64,000 nucleotides of DNA. Origin: an uncultured Bacteroidales bacterium. GTDB lineage: Bacteria > Bacteroidota > Bacteroidia > Bacteroidales > UBA932. Location: NCBI GenBank assembly GCA_934725575.1, contig CAKVCK010000007.1, positions 1 to 64,000 of the forward strand, in the 5' to 3' direction. The position numbers and the translations under genes are program-made. Shown in pieces: positions 44,828 to 52,930 of this stretch. Positions within the stretch are counted from its first letter, which is position 1; each line of letters begins with the position of its first letter. The notes beneath the pieces were generated by a model, which was not told where the DNA came from, made no database searches, and saw nothing but the letters and a program-made list of their open reading frames with translations.

Positions 44828-47011
44828 ATGGATAAGAATTGCTTAAGAAACGATGAAAAGACGGGGAAGGTTCACGACTGGTTCAGGTACTTCGCTCCGG
44901 TTTTCATCATATTTTCAGCCGCGCTCGGTTTACTGACCAGACTTCTTTTGCTGTTCATTCCACCTACAGTGATCGGATTCACCGCAACAGAATGGCTGAA
45001 AATCTTTCTTTTAGGCCTCGTCAACGACATCGCGTTCTCAGTGTTGGCGCTGGCACCGGCGATGCTGCTTCACGCCACGCTGAACGACGCGAAGTACAAA
45101 AAGCCGCTCAGCACCATCATCGAAGCCGTGCTGCTCGCCTTCGCGGTATATTCATTCCTCCCTTCCAACATATTCGTTGAATATGGCTCCGTGGTGCCGA
45201 CAATCGCCCGCGTGCTTTCGCTCCTGCTGCTCGGCGGCTTCTGCCTCAGGCTGTTCATTCCGAACATCAGGGAAGGCTGGTGCAAGGCAGGGCTGCTGTT
45301 CACAATGGGACTGTATGTGTTCCTGATGATTGTAAATGTCGCCTCGGAGTGCGTCTTCTGGAATGAGTTCGGCGTGCGGTACAACTTCATAGCGGTTGAT
45401 TATCTGGTCTATACGAACGAGGTGATCGGTAATATTATGGAGTCGTATCCGATCGTTCCGATGTTCCTCGGGGTGCTGCTGGTCGCGGTGCTTTTAAGTT
45501 GGGTGATGTTCCGCCGGCGGAATTTCAGCGTGGCCGGCAACGGTGGTGCGGTTCCGTTTCTGGCGACGTTCGTCATATATTCAATCCTGTTCGCCGGAAG
45601 TTTCTTCTGGCTGCGGTTCAGCTACCGTAACCTCCAGAGCGACAACAACTACGCAACCGAATTGCAGTGCAACGGATGCTGGAACTTCCTTGAAGCGTAC
45701 AGCAGCAGCACTCTTGAATATGACCGGTTCTATCAGATGCTTCCTGACGATGAGGCGGCGGGGCTTAAGCTTGCGCTTTGTCATCAGGTCGCTTCGATGG
45801 TTGGCGAGCCAAGTCGAACCACAGGTTCAGCGACCGGAAGCACATCGGTCACAGAGCCCGCCGAAGTGACCTCTGCAAACATTAACGGTGTTCAAATGAT
45901 CCGAGACACGGTTCCGGCCATCAAAAAGAACATCGTCCTGATCGCCGTCGAAAGCCTCAGCGCCGATTTCCTCGCAGCCTACGGCAACAAGGACGGATTG
46001 ACCCCGAACCTGGACACCCTGATCGAGAAGAGCCTCGTCTTCGACAACCTCTACGCCGCAGGCAACCGTTCCGTCCGCGGCCTTGAGGCCCTGACCCTAT
46101 GCCAGCCTCCAAGTGCCGGCGAAAGCGTCATCAAACGCCCGGACAACGCGAGTCTGTTCTCGACCGGCACCGTGCTGAGAGCCAACGGCTACACTACCAC
46201 CTTCATCTACGGCGGCGACAGCTATTTCGACAACATGCGCGCCTACTTCTCCGGCAACGGCTTCGAGATCATCGACAAGTCCTGCTACCCGAAGGAGGAC
46301 ATAACGTTCAGCAACATCTGGGGTACCTGCGACGAGGATTCGTACAGGGTGGCTCTGAAAGAGTTCGACAGAAAGGCCGATAGCGGGACACCGTTCCACG
46401 CCATCATATTCACAATCAGCAATCATCGTCCGTACACATTCCCGGAAGGAAAGATCACCTACGATGGTGAGATGAAATCCCGCTCAGCCGCAGTGAAGTA
46501 CACCGACTTCGCCATCGGCCAGTTCCTCGCCGAGGCATCGCGCAAGCCGTGGTTCGGCAACACCGTGTTTGTCATCGTGGCCGACCACTGCGCCTCCAGC
46601 GCCGGCAAGACAAGCATCCCGGTTGACAAGTACCACATCCCGGCGATCGTATATTCCCCGGGCTTCATCCGCCCTCAAAGAGTGGAGAAACTCTGCTCGC
46701 AGATCGACCTGATGCCGACCGTATTCTCCCTGCTGCATTTCTCCTACGACTCGAAGTTCTACGGCCAGAACATCCTTGATTCTGAATATGACCAAAGGGC
46801 GTTTATGGCCACTTATCAGGATCTCGGCTACTTCAGCGACAATGTGTTGACGGTCCTATCCCCTGTCCGCAGAGTCCAGCAGTTCGACGTGACCGAGGCC
46901 GAGCCGTGGAGCCACACCGAGACCGCAAGGGAAACCTCTGACGAGGCTCTGGTGAAGGAGGCCCAGGCCTTCTACCAGACAGTAAACCTTCTGCCTGTGG
47001 CCAAGGAATAG
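44828..47011 (+). CDS. LTA-synthase-family sulfatase / phosphoglycerol transferase
   Basis: 727 residues. About five N-terminal membrane helices (about 24-260) anchor a periplasmic alkaline-phosphatase-superfamily domain: NIVLIAVESLSADFLAAYGN, LTPNLDTLIEKSLVFDNLYA, GNRSVRGLEALTL, GGDSYFDNMRAYFSGNGFEI, FTISNHRPYTFPEGKI and VFVIVADHCASSAGKT (metal-binding Asp-His). Relatives transfer phosphoglycerol or phosphoethanolamine to glycans or lipids. The usual nucleophile Thr of the R-T-V-R-G motif appears to be Ser here. Between the membrane and catalytic parts a Ser/Thr/Gly-rich linker (about residues 320-355) is encoded by a REP-like palindromic insertion. Confidence 0.88.
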   Translation: MDKNCLRNDEKTGKVHDWFRYFAPVFIIFSAALGLLTRLLLLFIPPTVIGFTATEWLKIFLLGLVNDIAFSVLALAPAMLLHATLNDAKYKKPLSTIIEAVLLAFAVYSFLPSNIFVEYGSVVPTIARVLSLLLLGGFCLRLFIPNIREGWCKAGLLFTMGLYVFLMIVNVASECVFWNEFGVRYNFIAVDYLVYTNEVIGNIMESYPIVPMFLGVLLVAVLLSWVMFRRRNFSVAGNGGAVPFLATFVIYSILFAGSFFWLRFSYRNLQSDNNYATELQCNGCWNFLEAYSSSTLEYDRFYQMLPDDEAAGLKLALCHQVASMVGEPSRTTGSATGSTSVTEPAEVTSANINGVQMIRDTVPAIKKNIVLIAVESLSADFLAAYGNKDGLTPNLDTLIEKSLVFDNLYAAGNRSVRGLEALTLCQPPSAGESVIKRPDNASLFSTGTVLRANGYTTTFIYGGDSYFDNMRAYFSGNGFEIIDKSCYPKEDITFSNIWGTCDEDSYRVALKEFDRKADSGTPFHAIIFTISNHRPYTFPEGKITYDGEMKSRSAAVKYTDFAIGQFLAEASRKPWFGNTVFVIVADHCASSAGKTSIPVDKYHIPAIVYSPGFIRPQRVEKLCSQIDLMPTVFSLLHFSYDSKFYGQNILDSEYDQRAFMATYQDLGYFSDNVLTVLSPVRRVQQFDVTEAEPWSHTETARETSDEALVKEAQAFYQTVNLLPVAKE
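45787..45871 (+). repeat. REP-like double palindrome inserted in frame in the sulfatase gene
   Basis: Two dyads lie in tandem: GGTCGC (45787-45792) with GCGACC (45830-45835), and GGTCAC (45847-45852) with GTGACC (45866-45871). The second encloses AGAGCCCGCCGAA, giving the GAGCC-x-x-x-CGAAG core typical of highly repeated bacterial palindromes. The insertion keeps the frame and codes for a low-complexity linker (GEPSRTTGSATGSTSVTEPA). Confidence 0.6.
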
Positions 47012-47105
47012 CCGTCGGGCAGCCCATAGAAGTTGGCGTGTAGAGAATACGGGAATTTTCGATTCCAAGGATTCGCAGCCTATTCCATAATATGCCAATA
47101 ACACT

Positions 47106-47335
47106 CAGGTGTGCGAACATATTCGCACCTGGAAGAGTAACATATTGTTTGTCAAGCTGATGGTGTTTCAGGTGCGCGTGGTTTCTCGCACCTGGAAGTT
47201 CGGAACACCAATAGAAGGCCCTGTACCGCGGGCATCGACTCTCAGGTGTGCGAATATACTCGCACCTAAAACGTTAAGTCATTAGTAATCAGATGGATGA
47301 TATTTCAGGTGCGCATAGTTTTTCATACCTGGAAG
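47106..47335 (+). repeat. Paired palindromic repeats, copies 2 and 3
   Basis: Four related dyads start at 47106, 47169, 47243 and 47306, so they form two pairs with an identical 63-bp offset. The first member of each pair reads CAGGTGTGCGAA...TCGCACCT, and the second CAGGTGCGC followed by a decaying CGCACCTG or CATACCTG. The pairs are separated by 74 bp of mostly unrelated sequence. The same two-dyad unit occurs at 11.1 kb on the opposite strand. No reading frame is credible here. Confidence 0.8.
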
Positions 47336-47821
47336 AATGATCTCCAATTGCTTTGCAAGACAGGAAATGTACGGAATAAGTATTGTCTCTCAAAAACCAC
47401 TTTTCCCCGATGCATAAGCCCGAAATCTTCTGCCATACCTTGTCTGTTATGTTATTATATTGCCAAGATGGAAATTAATCCCCTGACATACTAATCGTTG
47501 CACAGCTAATGTCGGCAGGCTGCAATTATTTAAACTTCAGGACTATAAAACAAAAGTTAGTCAAATCCTATATAGTACCATTATTGAATCTTACCCGAAG
47601 TCATTTCCTTTTTGAATATGTCAAGCAATTGCTCAAGGCTTTTGCCTGACGCAAAATATCGTCAGAAAACATTCTCATATTACAACGAGAGCATTATTTG
47701 AAGATAATGCTCCCGTCGTACGCTATTTTACCTCTAACCGGAGCAAAAATACCTATTTATGCGCCATTGGTCGCCACAATAGGTTTATAATGTTGTCGTA
47801 GTCAACTTGCATATAATCACC
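47336..47821. other. Intergenic region without a credible gene
   Basis: Apart from a 65-codon frame that starts inside the palindromic repeats and has no recognisable features, this stretch is non-coding. It contains a perfect 9-bp hairpin, GAGCATTAT (47689-47697) with ATAATGCTC (47704-47712) and a 6-nt loop. No T tract follows on either strand, so it is not a standard terminator. It lies between the 3' ends of the sulfatase and of the 5'-nucleotidase operon. Confidence 0.5.
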
Positions 47822-48649
47822 TTATTTAAAGACCTTGAGGTTGCCGATGTTGAGGCCCCATTCGCCGTCTTGGACGATGGGGATGGGGATGGCGTCGAGG
47901 TTGTTTTCGTAGTATGGTTCTTTGAGGTAGGTGTGGGAATGACCGCCGACGACGAGATCGACGTTGCGGGTACGCTTCACGAGAGTTGGGTCAACATAAG
48001 GCTCGCCAGTGAAACCTATGTGGGTCAGGGCGATGACCATATCGCACTTCTTCTCGGTCTTGAGGTACTCGGCCCATTTGTTGACCACCTCGGAGTTCTC
48101 AAAGGCGGGAATCTTGTCGGATACCTCCTTGGAGACAAGGGTGGTGATGTCCGGCATAAGACCGATGATTCCGATCTTCATCCCAGCTTTCTTCACGATG
48201 GTGTAAGGCTTCACGTACTTGGCAAGAGCGATGTTCGAGAAGTCATAGTTTGCACAGACAACCGGGCACTTGATGTTGGCCAGGCGGCGGGCAAGCTCAT
48301 CGACTCCGTTGTCGAACTCGTGGTTGCCGAGGGTGACACAATCGTACTTCATCGCGTTGATGAGGTCGATCTCGATGTCGCCTCCGAGCACGGAGAAATA
48401 GGACGTGCCCTGACTGAAGTCACCGGCGTGGAGAAGGAGTACATTACGTTTTCCGTCGGCTTTCACGACACTGTCACGGTAAGCCGCGCGCTCGATCACT
48501 CCGCCAAGACCTTTCCGCCCACCGGCACGCTCAGGTTCAAGATGGCTGTGGGTGTCGTTCACGTGAAGGATGGTGAGCCGTCTCTGGGCCGCAGCGTCAA
48601 TATTCACAAACGCCGCGAACAGACATATTCCTAAAATCAACTTTCTCAT
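47822..48649 (-). CDS. 5'-nucleotidase/UshA-type metallophosphatase domain protein
   Basis: 275 residues from the ATG at 48649 (MRKLILGICLFAAFVNIDAA), secreted. It carries the calcineurin-like metal motifs LTILHVNDTHSHLEPE, LLLHAGDFSQGTSYF, VTLGNHEFDNG, IALTHIG and VVGGHSHTYL. It corresponds to the N-terminal catalytic half of UshA-type 5'-nucleotidases; the C-terminal substrate-binding half is the separate gene at 48646. The stop of that gene and this ATG overlap (ATGA), so the two are translationally coupled. The pair probably acts in the periplasm on nucleotides or nucleotide sugars. Confidence 0.9.
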   Translation of the reverse strand: MRKLILGICLFAAFVNIDAAAQRRLTILHVNDTHSHLEPERAGGRKGLGGVIERAAYRDSVVKADGKRNVLLLHAGDFSQGTSYFSVLGGDIEIDLINAMKYDCVTLGNHEFDNGVDELARRLANIKCPVVCANYDFSNIALAKYVKPYTIVKKAGMKIGIIGLMPDITTLVSKEVSDKIPAFENSEVVNKWAEYLKTEKKCDMVIALTHIGFTGEPYVDPTLVKRTRNVDLVVGGHSHTYLKEPYYENNLDAIPIPIVQDGEWGLNIGNLKVFK

Positions 48650-49488
48650 TTGTCGTCCTCCTTTAAAACCGTGATCCAATGTTGATTCTCATACTCGATA
48701 GGTTTGCCGGCGGCTGTGAGGCTCCGGACGTAAGCGAGCATCGTGTCGTAGAGGTAGCCGTTGCACTTTATGATCTCAACAGCGTTGTTGGCTACCTTGT
48801 AGCCGTCTCCGCCATCCAGAAGGAAGTTCAGGGTGGCGACTCCGTAGATCTTGTCATCATCAAGAGGCTCACCGCCAACAGTGGCGGAGACAATCTTGCC
48901 GTTCTTCACGGTAACCTTCACGCCACCAACTATTTGTAAGGTTGTGGAGGCCATCTGATTGAGCAGCGCACGCACATCACGTCCGCGCAACGCCACGTAG
49001 CAGAGATAGTTGCGGAACGGGAACATCGACATTATGTCATCGTAGAGAACCTCTCCGGCAGGCATATCGATCCGGACTCCACCTCTGTTTGCGAATCCGA
49101 TGTCAACCCGTTTGCCGGTGCTGTCTGCGGTAGCGCGCATCAACTCGTCTATGTACCAGTCATAAATCTCGCACTCTGGATAGGTTCTGACCATCGCCTT
49201 TGTCGAATGCCCGATTACGGTCTTAACCTTGGCCATCGCCGGCTGCGCGCCAAGCATTATCTTAGCGACATCCTTAACTGTGCCCTTACGGAACTTACGT
49301 CCGTTAGGAGCATAGTATGTACAACCTTTGACCAAACCCATCGCCTCGGTCACATTCGTCGCGTTGGATGCCACGACTCCGGTACGATGGCCGTCAACCG
49401 GATCAGTTGTCCAGGTGATTGTCCGTTCCTGAGCGCAGAGACTAAAGCCCCCCGCCAGGAATAAAATGATTATCAGTCGATTTCTCAT
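48646..49488 (-). CDS. 5'-nucleotidase C-terminal domain protein
   Basis: 280 residues with its own signal peptide (LIIILFLAGGFSLCAQ). The 5_nucleotid_C fold is shown by LMRATADSTGKRVDIGFANR, GGVRIDMPAGEVLYDDIMSM, FPFRNYLCYVALRGRDVRAL and TLNFLLDGGDGY. This is the substrate-binding half of UshA-type enzymes; the metallophosphatase half is the next gene downstream. The order is reversed compared with the usual single chain, in which the catalytic half comes first. The two proteins presumably assemble in the periplasm. Confidence 0.88.
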   Translation of the reverse strand: MRNRLIIILFLAGGFSLCAQERTITWTTDPVDGHRTGVVASNATNVTEAMGLVKGCTYYAPNGRKFRKGTVKDVAKIMLGAQPAMAKVKTVIGHSTKAMVRTYPECEIYDWYIDELMRATADSTGKRVDIGFANRGGVRIDMPAGEVLYDDIMSMFPFRNYLCYVALRGRDVRALLNQMASTTLQIVGGVKVTVKNGKIVSATVGGEPLDDDKIYGVATLNFLLDGGDGYKVANNAVEIIKCNGYLYDTMLAYVRSLTAAGKPIEYENQHWITVLKEDDK

Positions 49489-49501
49489 TATGTATCAATA
49501 T

Positions 49502-49539
49502 AAAAATGGAGGTCAGCGTGGTTGCCCGTAATGACCTCC
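49502..49539 (-). terminator. Intrinsic terminator of the xerC-to-ABC operon
   Basis: Arms GGAGGTCA (49508-49515) and TGACCTCC (49532-49539) pair perfectly with a 16-nt loop. On the - strand the stem is followed by ATTTTTATATT. It lies just past the stop of the ABC permease gene (49555) and 14 bp before the next gene's start at 49488. Confidence 0.7.
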
Positions 49540-49554
49540 GATAAAATCTCTACA

Positions 49555-50955
49555 TTATTTCATTTTCAACCACTTCCACAGATCTTTAAACGTGGACTTC
49601 TTGCCGAACATCAGGATCCCGACCTTGTAAATCTTGGCGGAAAGCCAGGCGCAGCCAAAGAACGTGACAAGCAGCAAAGCTATTGAGACAACCAGCTGCC
49701 ACATCGGAACGCCATACGGAATCCTGGCCAGCATCACGATCGGCGAGGTGAACGGAATCATCGATCCCCAGACCACGACTCCACTGTCCGGATTCTGGAA
49801 CGCCACAAGGATGATGAAATAAGCGATCATCAGCGGGATGGTCAGCGGCATCTGGAGCTGTTGGGAATCACCTTCGTTCTCAACAGCAGATCCGACAGCC
49901 GCGAACATCGAAGCGTAAAGCAAATATCCCAGAATGAAGTAGATAAGGAACGAAACAATCAGTTTCGCCCAAGGAATATTCACGAGCGTGCCGATGATTA
50001 TGCTCATATCATCAGGCTCACCGGCGACAACCTCAGTCGAATCCGTGGCGGCTGTAAGACCGGCCGTGGCGTTCCCCAAAGCCTGCATCTGGTCAGGAGT
50101 GACACCCATCGTCTGGGCCATCATCTCTGGATTGCCCGACATCTCGGCGAACATATCCTTTCCGACAAAGGCCGTGGCGACAGAGACAAGAACTCCGGTC
50201 AGGACAATCCACAGGAAGAACTGCGTCAGAGCCACAAGGGCCACACCGATGATCTTACCAAACATCAGGTCGATTGCTTTCACGGACGAGATCAGGACCT
50301 CAACCACCCTGCTCGTCTTCTCCTCGATGACACTGGACATTACCTGTCCTCCGAACATCATGATGAACATCCAGATTATGATGCCAAGAAGCATAGAGAT
50401 GATCATATATATTCCTGACTCAGAGACAGATTCATTGCCATTGTCATCCATCGTGTACTCGGTCACCTTCACATCGGCCTTCACCTCATCCATAATCTTG
50501 GACAGGTTGTCGATGCCGTACTGCTGCACACGGTACTCCTCAACGGCGTCATTCGCCTTGTCAACGAGACCAGTGGTGAACTCAACTCCAAGCGGGTCCT
50601 TTGAATATGTCTGGACGGAGACCGTCTTCTTGGCGGAATCCAGCGGAGAGACGACCACGAGGACATCCTTGCCGTATTCCTCAAGTTTAGCCTTGACCGA
50701 ATCGGGATTCTCCGTGGAATAATCAGTAAACGTAAGCCGATCGGTGTCCTCCAGATGGCTCATCACGATGCCGGAGCGGTCAACCACAGCGACATCCTGC
50801 TTTCTCTCCTTTGTGCCGGCCATAATGATTCCGAGCACGATCATAGTGGCGGCGAACAGGACAGGAACGAGGAACGTCGTCACAAGGAATGACTTTTTCT
50901 TGACGCGGGTAAGATATTCCCTCGCAATGACAGTCTTTATTATTCTGAAATTCAT
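49555..50955 (-). CDS. ABC-2 type permease, NatB-like
   Basis: 466 residues. An N-terminal helix (FLVTTFLVPVLFAATMIVLG) and a large external domain (DVAVVDRSGIVMSHLEDTDR, VLVVVSPLDSAKKTVSVQTY) are followed by a cluster of membrane helices (IYMIISMLLGIIIWMFIMMF, SSVIEEKTSRVVEVLISSVK, LMIAYFIILVAFQNPDSGVV). The SSV-IEEKTSR-VEVL-SS motif is characteristic of ABC-2/NatB exporters. It forms an export system with the ATPase gene immediately upstream (2-bp gap). The exported compound is unknown; Na+ efflux is one possibility for the family. Confidence 0.9.
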   Translation of the reverse strand: MNFRIIKTVIAREYLTRVKKKSFLVTTFLVPVLFAATMIVLGIIMAGTKERKQDVAVVDRSGIVMSHLEDTDRLTFTDYSTENPDSVKAKLEEYGKDVLVVVSPLDSAKKTVSVQTYSKDPLGVEFTTGLVDKANDAVEEYRVQQYGIDNLSKIMDEVKADVKVTEYTMDDNGNESVSESGIYMIISMLLGIIIWMFIMMFGGQVMSSVIEEKTSRVVEVLISSVKAIDLMFGKIIGVALVALTQFFLWIVLTGVLVSVATAFVGKDMFAEMSGNPEMMAQTMGVTPDQMQALGNATAGLTAATDSTEVVAGEPDDMSIIIGTLVNIPWAKLIVSFLIYFILGYLLYASMFAAVGSAVENEGDSQQLQMPLTIPLMIAYFIILVAFQNPDSGVVVWGSMIPFTSPIVMLARIPYGVPMWQLVVSIALLLVTFFGCAWLSAKIYKVGILMFGKKSTFKDLWKWLKMK

Positions 50956-50957
50956 GA

Positions 50958-51878
50958 CTATGCCTCCTCTGTTACAAGTTTTATGAATATGTCATTCATC
51001 CTCGGAATCAGCTCCTTGAATGAGTTGACGACGATGTCCTGCGCCAGCAAGGCCGAAAGCGCGTCATTGGAAGAGACATTCTCCCCGAGCGTCAGCACGG
51101 CGGTGTGACGGCCGGCGTTGTCCTCGTCTGAAAGAACCTTGAATATTCCTTCGGCATCCTTCACCTTGTCCTCGCCGGTGTAAACCAGCTCGATGTTGTT
51201 GTTGCCGTACTTGTGACGGATCTCGTTAACCCCGCCGGTGATCACAAGATGCGACTTGTTGATGAGGGCGATGTTGTCGCACAGTTCCTCGACGGATTCC
51301 ATATTGTGTGTCGAGAGGATGATCGTGGCGCCCTCATCCTTCAGACGAAGGATTTCCTTGCGGATCAGCTCGGCGTTCACCGGATCGAATCCGGAAAACG
51401 GCTCGTCCAGAATCATCAGAGATGGCTTATGCACAACTGTCGTGATGAACTGTACCTTCTGGGCCATACCCTTGGACAGTTCCTCGACCTTCTTCTTCCA
51501 CCAGTCCTGGATTCCGAAACGCACGAACCACTCCTTCAATGCCTTGCGGGCCTCGGAGGCGCTCATACCCTTCAGCTGGGCCAGATACATAGCCTGGTCG
51601 CCGACCTCCATCTTGCGGTAAAGTCCGCGCTCCTCAGGCAAATAGCCTATCTTTTCGACATCCGACTGGGTTATCGGACGGCCGTCGAACAAAACTTCTC
51701 CACCATTAGGAATAGTTATTCGGTTAATGATGCGGATCAGCGTGGTCTTTCCGGCTCCGTTAGGGCCGAGCAGACCGAATATTCCGCCTTTCGGGACGCT
51801 CACGCTGACGTTGTCAAGCGCGACCTTCTCCCCGAAGTTCTTGCAGACATTCCTGCACTCAATAATGTTTTCACTCAT
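50958..51878 (-). CDS. ABC transporter ATPase, NatA-like
   Basis: 306 residues: Walker A GLLGPNGAGKTT, Q-loop region EVLFDGRPITQSDVEKIGYL with PEERGLYRKM, signature LSKGMAQKVQFI, Walker B SLMILDEPFSGFDP and switch His in ILSTHNMES. A C-terminal extension of about 80 residues (LVYTGEDKVKDAEGIFKVLS) is usual in NatA/DUF4162-type ATPases. It powers the ABC-2 permease encoded 2 bp downstream. Its start overlaps the holA stop by 4 bp. Confidence 0.93.
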   Translation of the reverse strand: MSENIIECRNVCKNFGEKVALDNVSVSVPKGGIFGLLGPNGAGKTTLIRIINRITIPNGGEVLFDGRPITQSDVEKIGYLPEERGLYRKMEVGDQAMYLAQLKGMSASEARKALKEWFVRFGIQDWWKKKVEELSKGMAQKVQFITTVVHKPSLMILDEPFSGFDPVNAELIRKEILRLKDEGATIILSTHNMESVEELCDNIALINKSHLVITGGVNEIRHKYGNNNIELVYTGEDKVKDAEGIFKVLSDEDNAGRHTAVLTLGENVSSNDALSALLAQDIVVNSFKELIPRMNDIFIKLVTEEA

Positions 51879-52918
51879 ATTGATAAAATCTTACTGGTCA
51901 ATTCGACAAGCAGTTCGCCCGGAGTTGCTTCCCCCGCCTCTCCGCCTTTGCCTTTGTAGTCATATTCACAAAGCAGGGAGATCACTTCCATCGCCTTACG
52001 GACCGGGTAGTTGGCCACCGCGGTGTCATATTCCTTCCAAAAATAAGGGCTAACGCCCTGAAGCACGGCGGCGACAGCGGTTCTGTCCGGGTAGTGGCTC
52101 TTTTCCTTCAACGCTCCATATTTCAAGATCCTGGCGAAATGGGTGTAGAGGGCGCTGACGGCCATCGGCATAGCGAATTTCGCCGCCTCACCGATCCTGG
52201 CGGCGATGCGCAAAGCCTTCGCACCGTTCCTCGCCGAAAGTTCCTTCGTGAGTTCAAATACGCTGAACTCCCGGCTGATGCCGACATTCCGCTCGATGTC
52301 CGAGACTGTTATCTGCTTCGTTCCCTCCGGGAGGTTCTTCAGCATCTTGTCGGTCTCGACGGCTATGCGGCCCAGATTCGTGCCGGCGGACTCGGCCAAC
52401 AAGGCCGAAGCCTCTGGATCGATGGTCAGTCCCCTGCCGGAAAAATACTGTGCGATCCACGAAGGCATCTCATAGTCCCTCAGCGCATTGGACTCGACCA
52501 CGATTCCGTTCTTGGAGGCCTGTTTGTACAACGCCTTCCGCTTGTCAGCGGAAGCCCCGCGCATCAGAAGCACTAAAACCGTGGAATCCAAAGGCTTCTC
52601 GCAATAGACCGAGAGTTTCTCCAGATCCCTCATCGCCTGGGCATCCTTCACAACAACCAACTGCCTTTCGGCCATCATCGGAAACCTGCGCGCCGCTGTG
52701 ATCACAGTGTCCGCATCGACATCAGCCCCGTAGCAGATCGTCTCGTTGAAATCCCTCGAAGCCTCGTCAAGGGCGTTCTCGATGACAGCATCGCAGACCA
52801 TATCCGTATAATACGGCTCGTCCCCCATCAAAAGATAGACGGGGGCGAACTGTCCTGACTTGACGGCAGAGACTATCCCACGGCACTGGTTGCCGACATC
52901 AACTGTTCCCTTTGCCAT
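51875..52918 (-). CDS. holA: DNA polymerase III delta subunit
   Basis: 347 residues. Recognised by the clamp-loader delta pattern: FAPVYLLMGDEPYYTDMVCD, FNETICYGADVDADTVITAA, RRFPMMAERQLVVVKDAQAM, GLTIDPEASALLAESAGTNL, VGISREFSVFELTKELSARN and the C-terminal YDTAVANYPVRKAMEVISLL. Delta opens the beta sliding clamp during clamp loading at the replication fork. It starts 12 bp after the GH3 gene stop and overlaps the ABC ATPase start by 4 bp (ATGA), so expression is tied to the surrounding operon. Confidence 0.92.
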   Translation of the reverse strand: MAKGTVDVGNQCRGIVSAVKSGQFAPVYLLMGDEPYYTDMVCDAVIENALDEASRDFNETICYGADVDADTVITAARRFPMMAERQLVVVKDAQAMRDLEKLSVYCEKPLDSTVLVLLMRGASADKRKALYKQASKNGIVVESNALRDYEMPSWIAQYFSGRGLTIDPEASALLAESAGTNLGRIAVETDKMLKNLPEGTKQITVSDIERNVGISREFSVFELTKELSARNGAKALRIAARIGEAAKFAMPMAVSALYTHFARILKYGALKEKSHYPDRTAVAAVLQGVSPYFWKEYDTAVANYPVRKAMEVISLLCEYDYKGKGGEAGEATPGELLVELTSKILSI

Positions 52919-52930
52919 TAAAAGGAGTCG

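Noticed and set aside
47106..47335. CRISPR array
   Set aside because: The repeats are short inverted pairs with unequal spacing between pairs and diverged arms, and no cas gene is present.
47297..47494. 65-codon frame on the + strand in the repeat region
   Set aside because: It starts within a palindromic repeat, has no signal, domain or promoter, and the repeat itself explains part of the sequence.
47689..47712. Intrinsic terminator for the sulfatase gene
   Set aside because: The 9-bp stem is perfect, but no T run follows on either strand, and it lies almost 700 bp past the stop codon.
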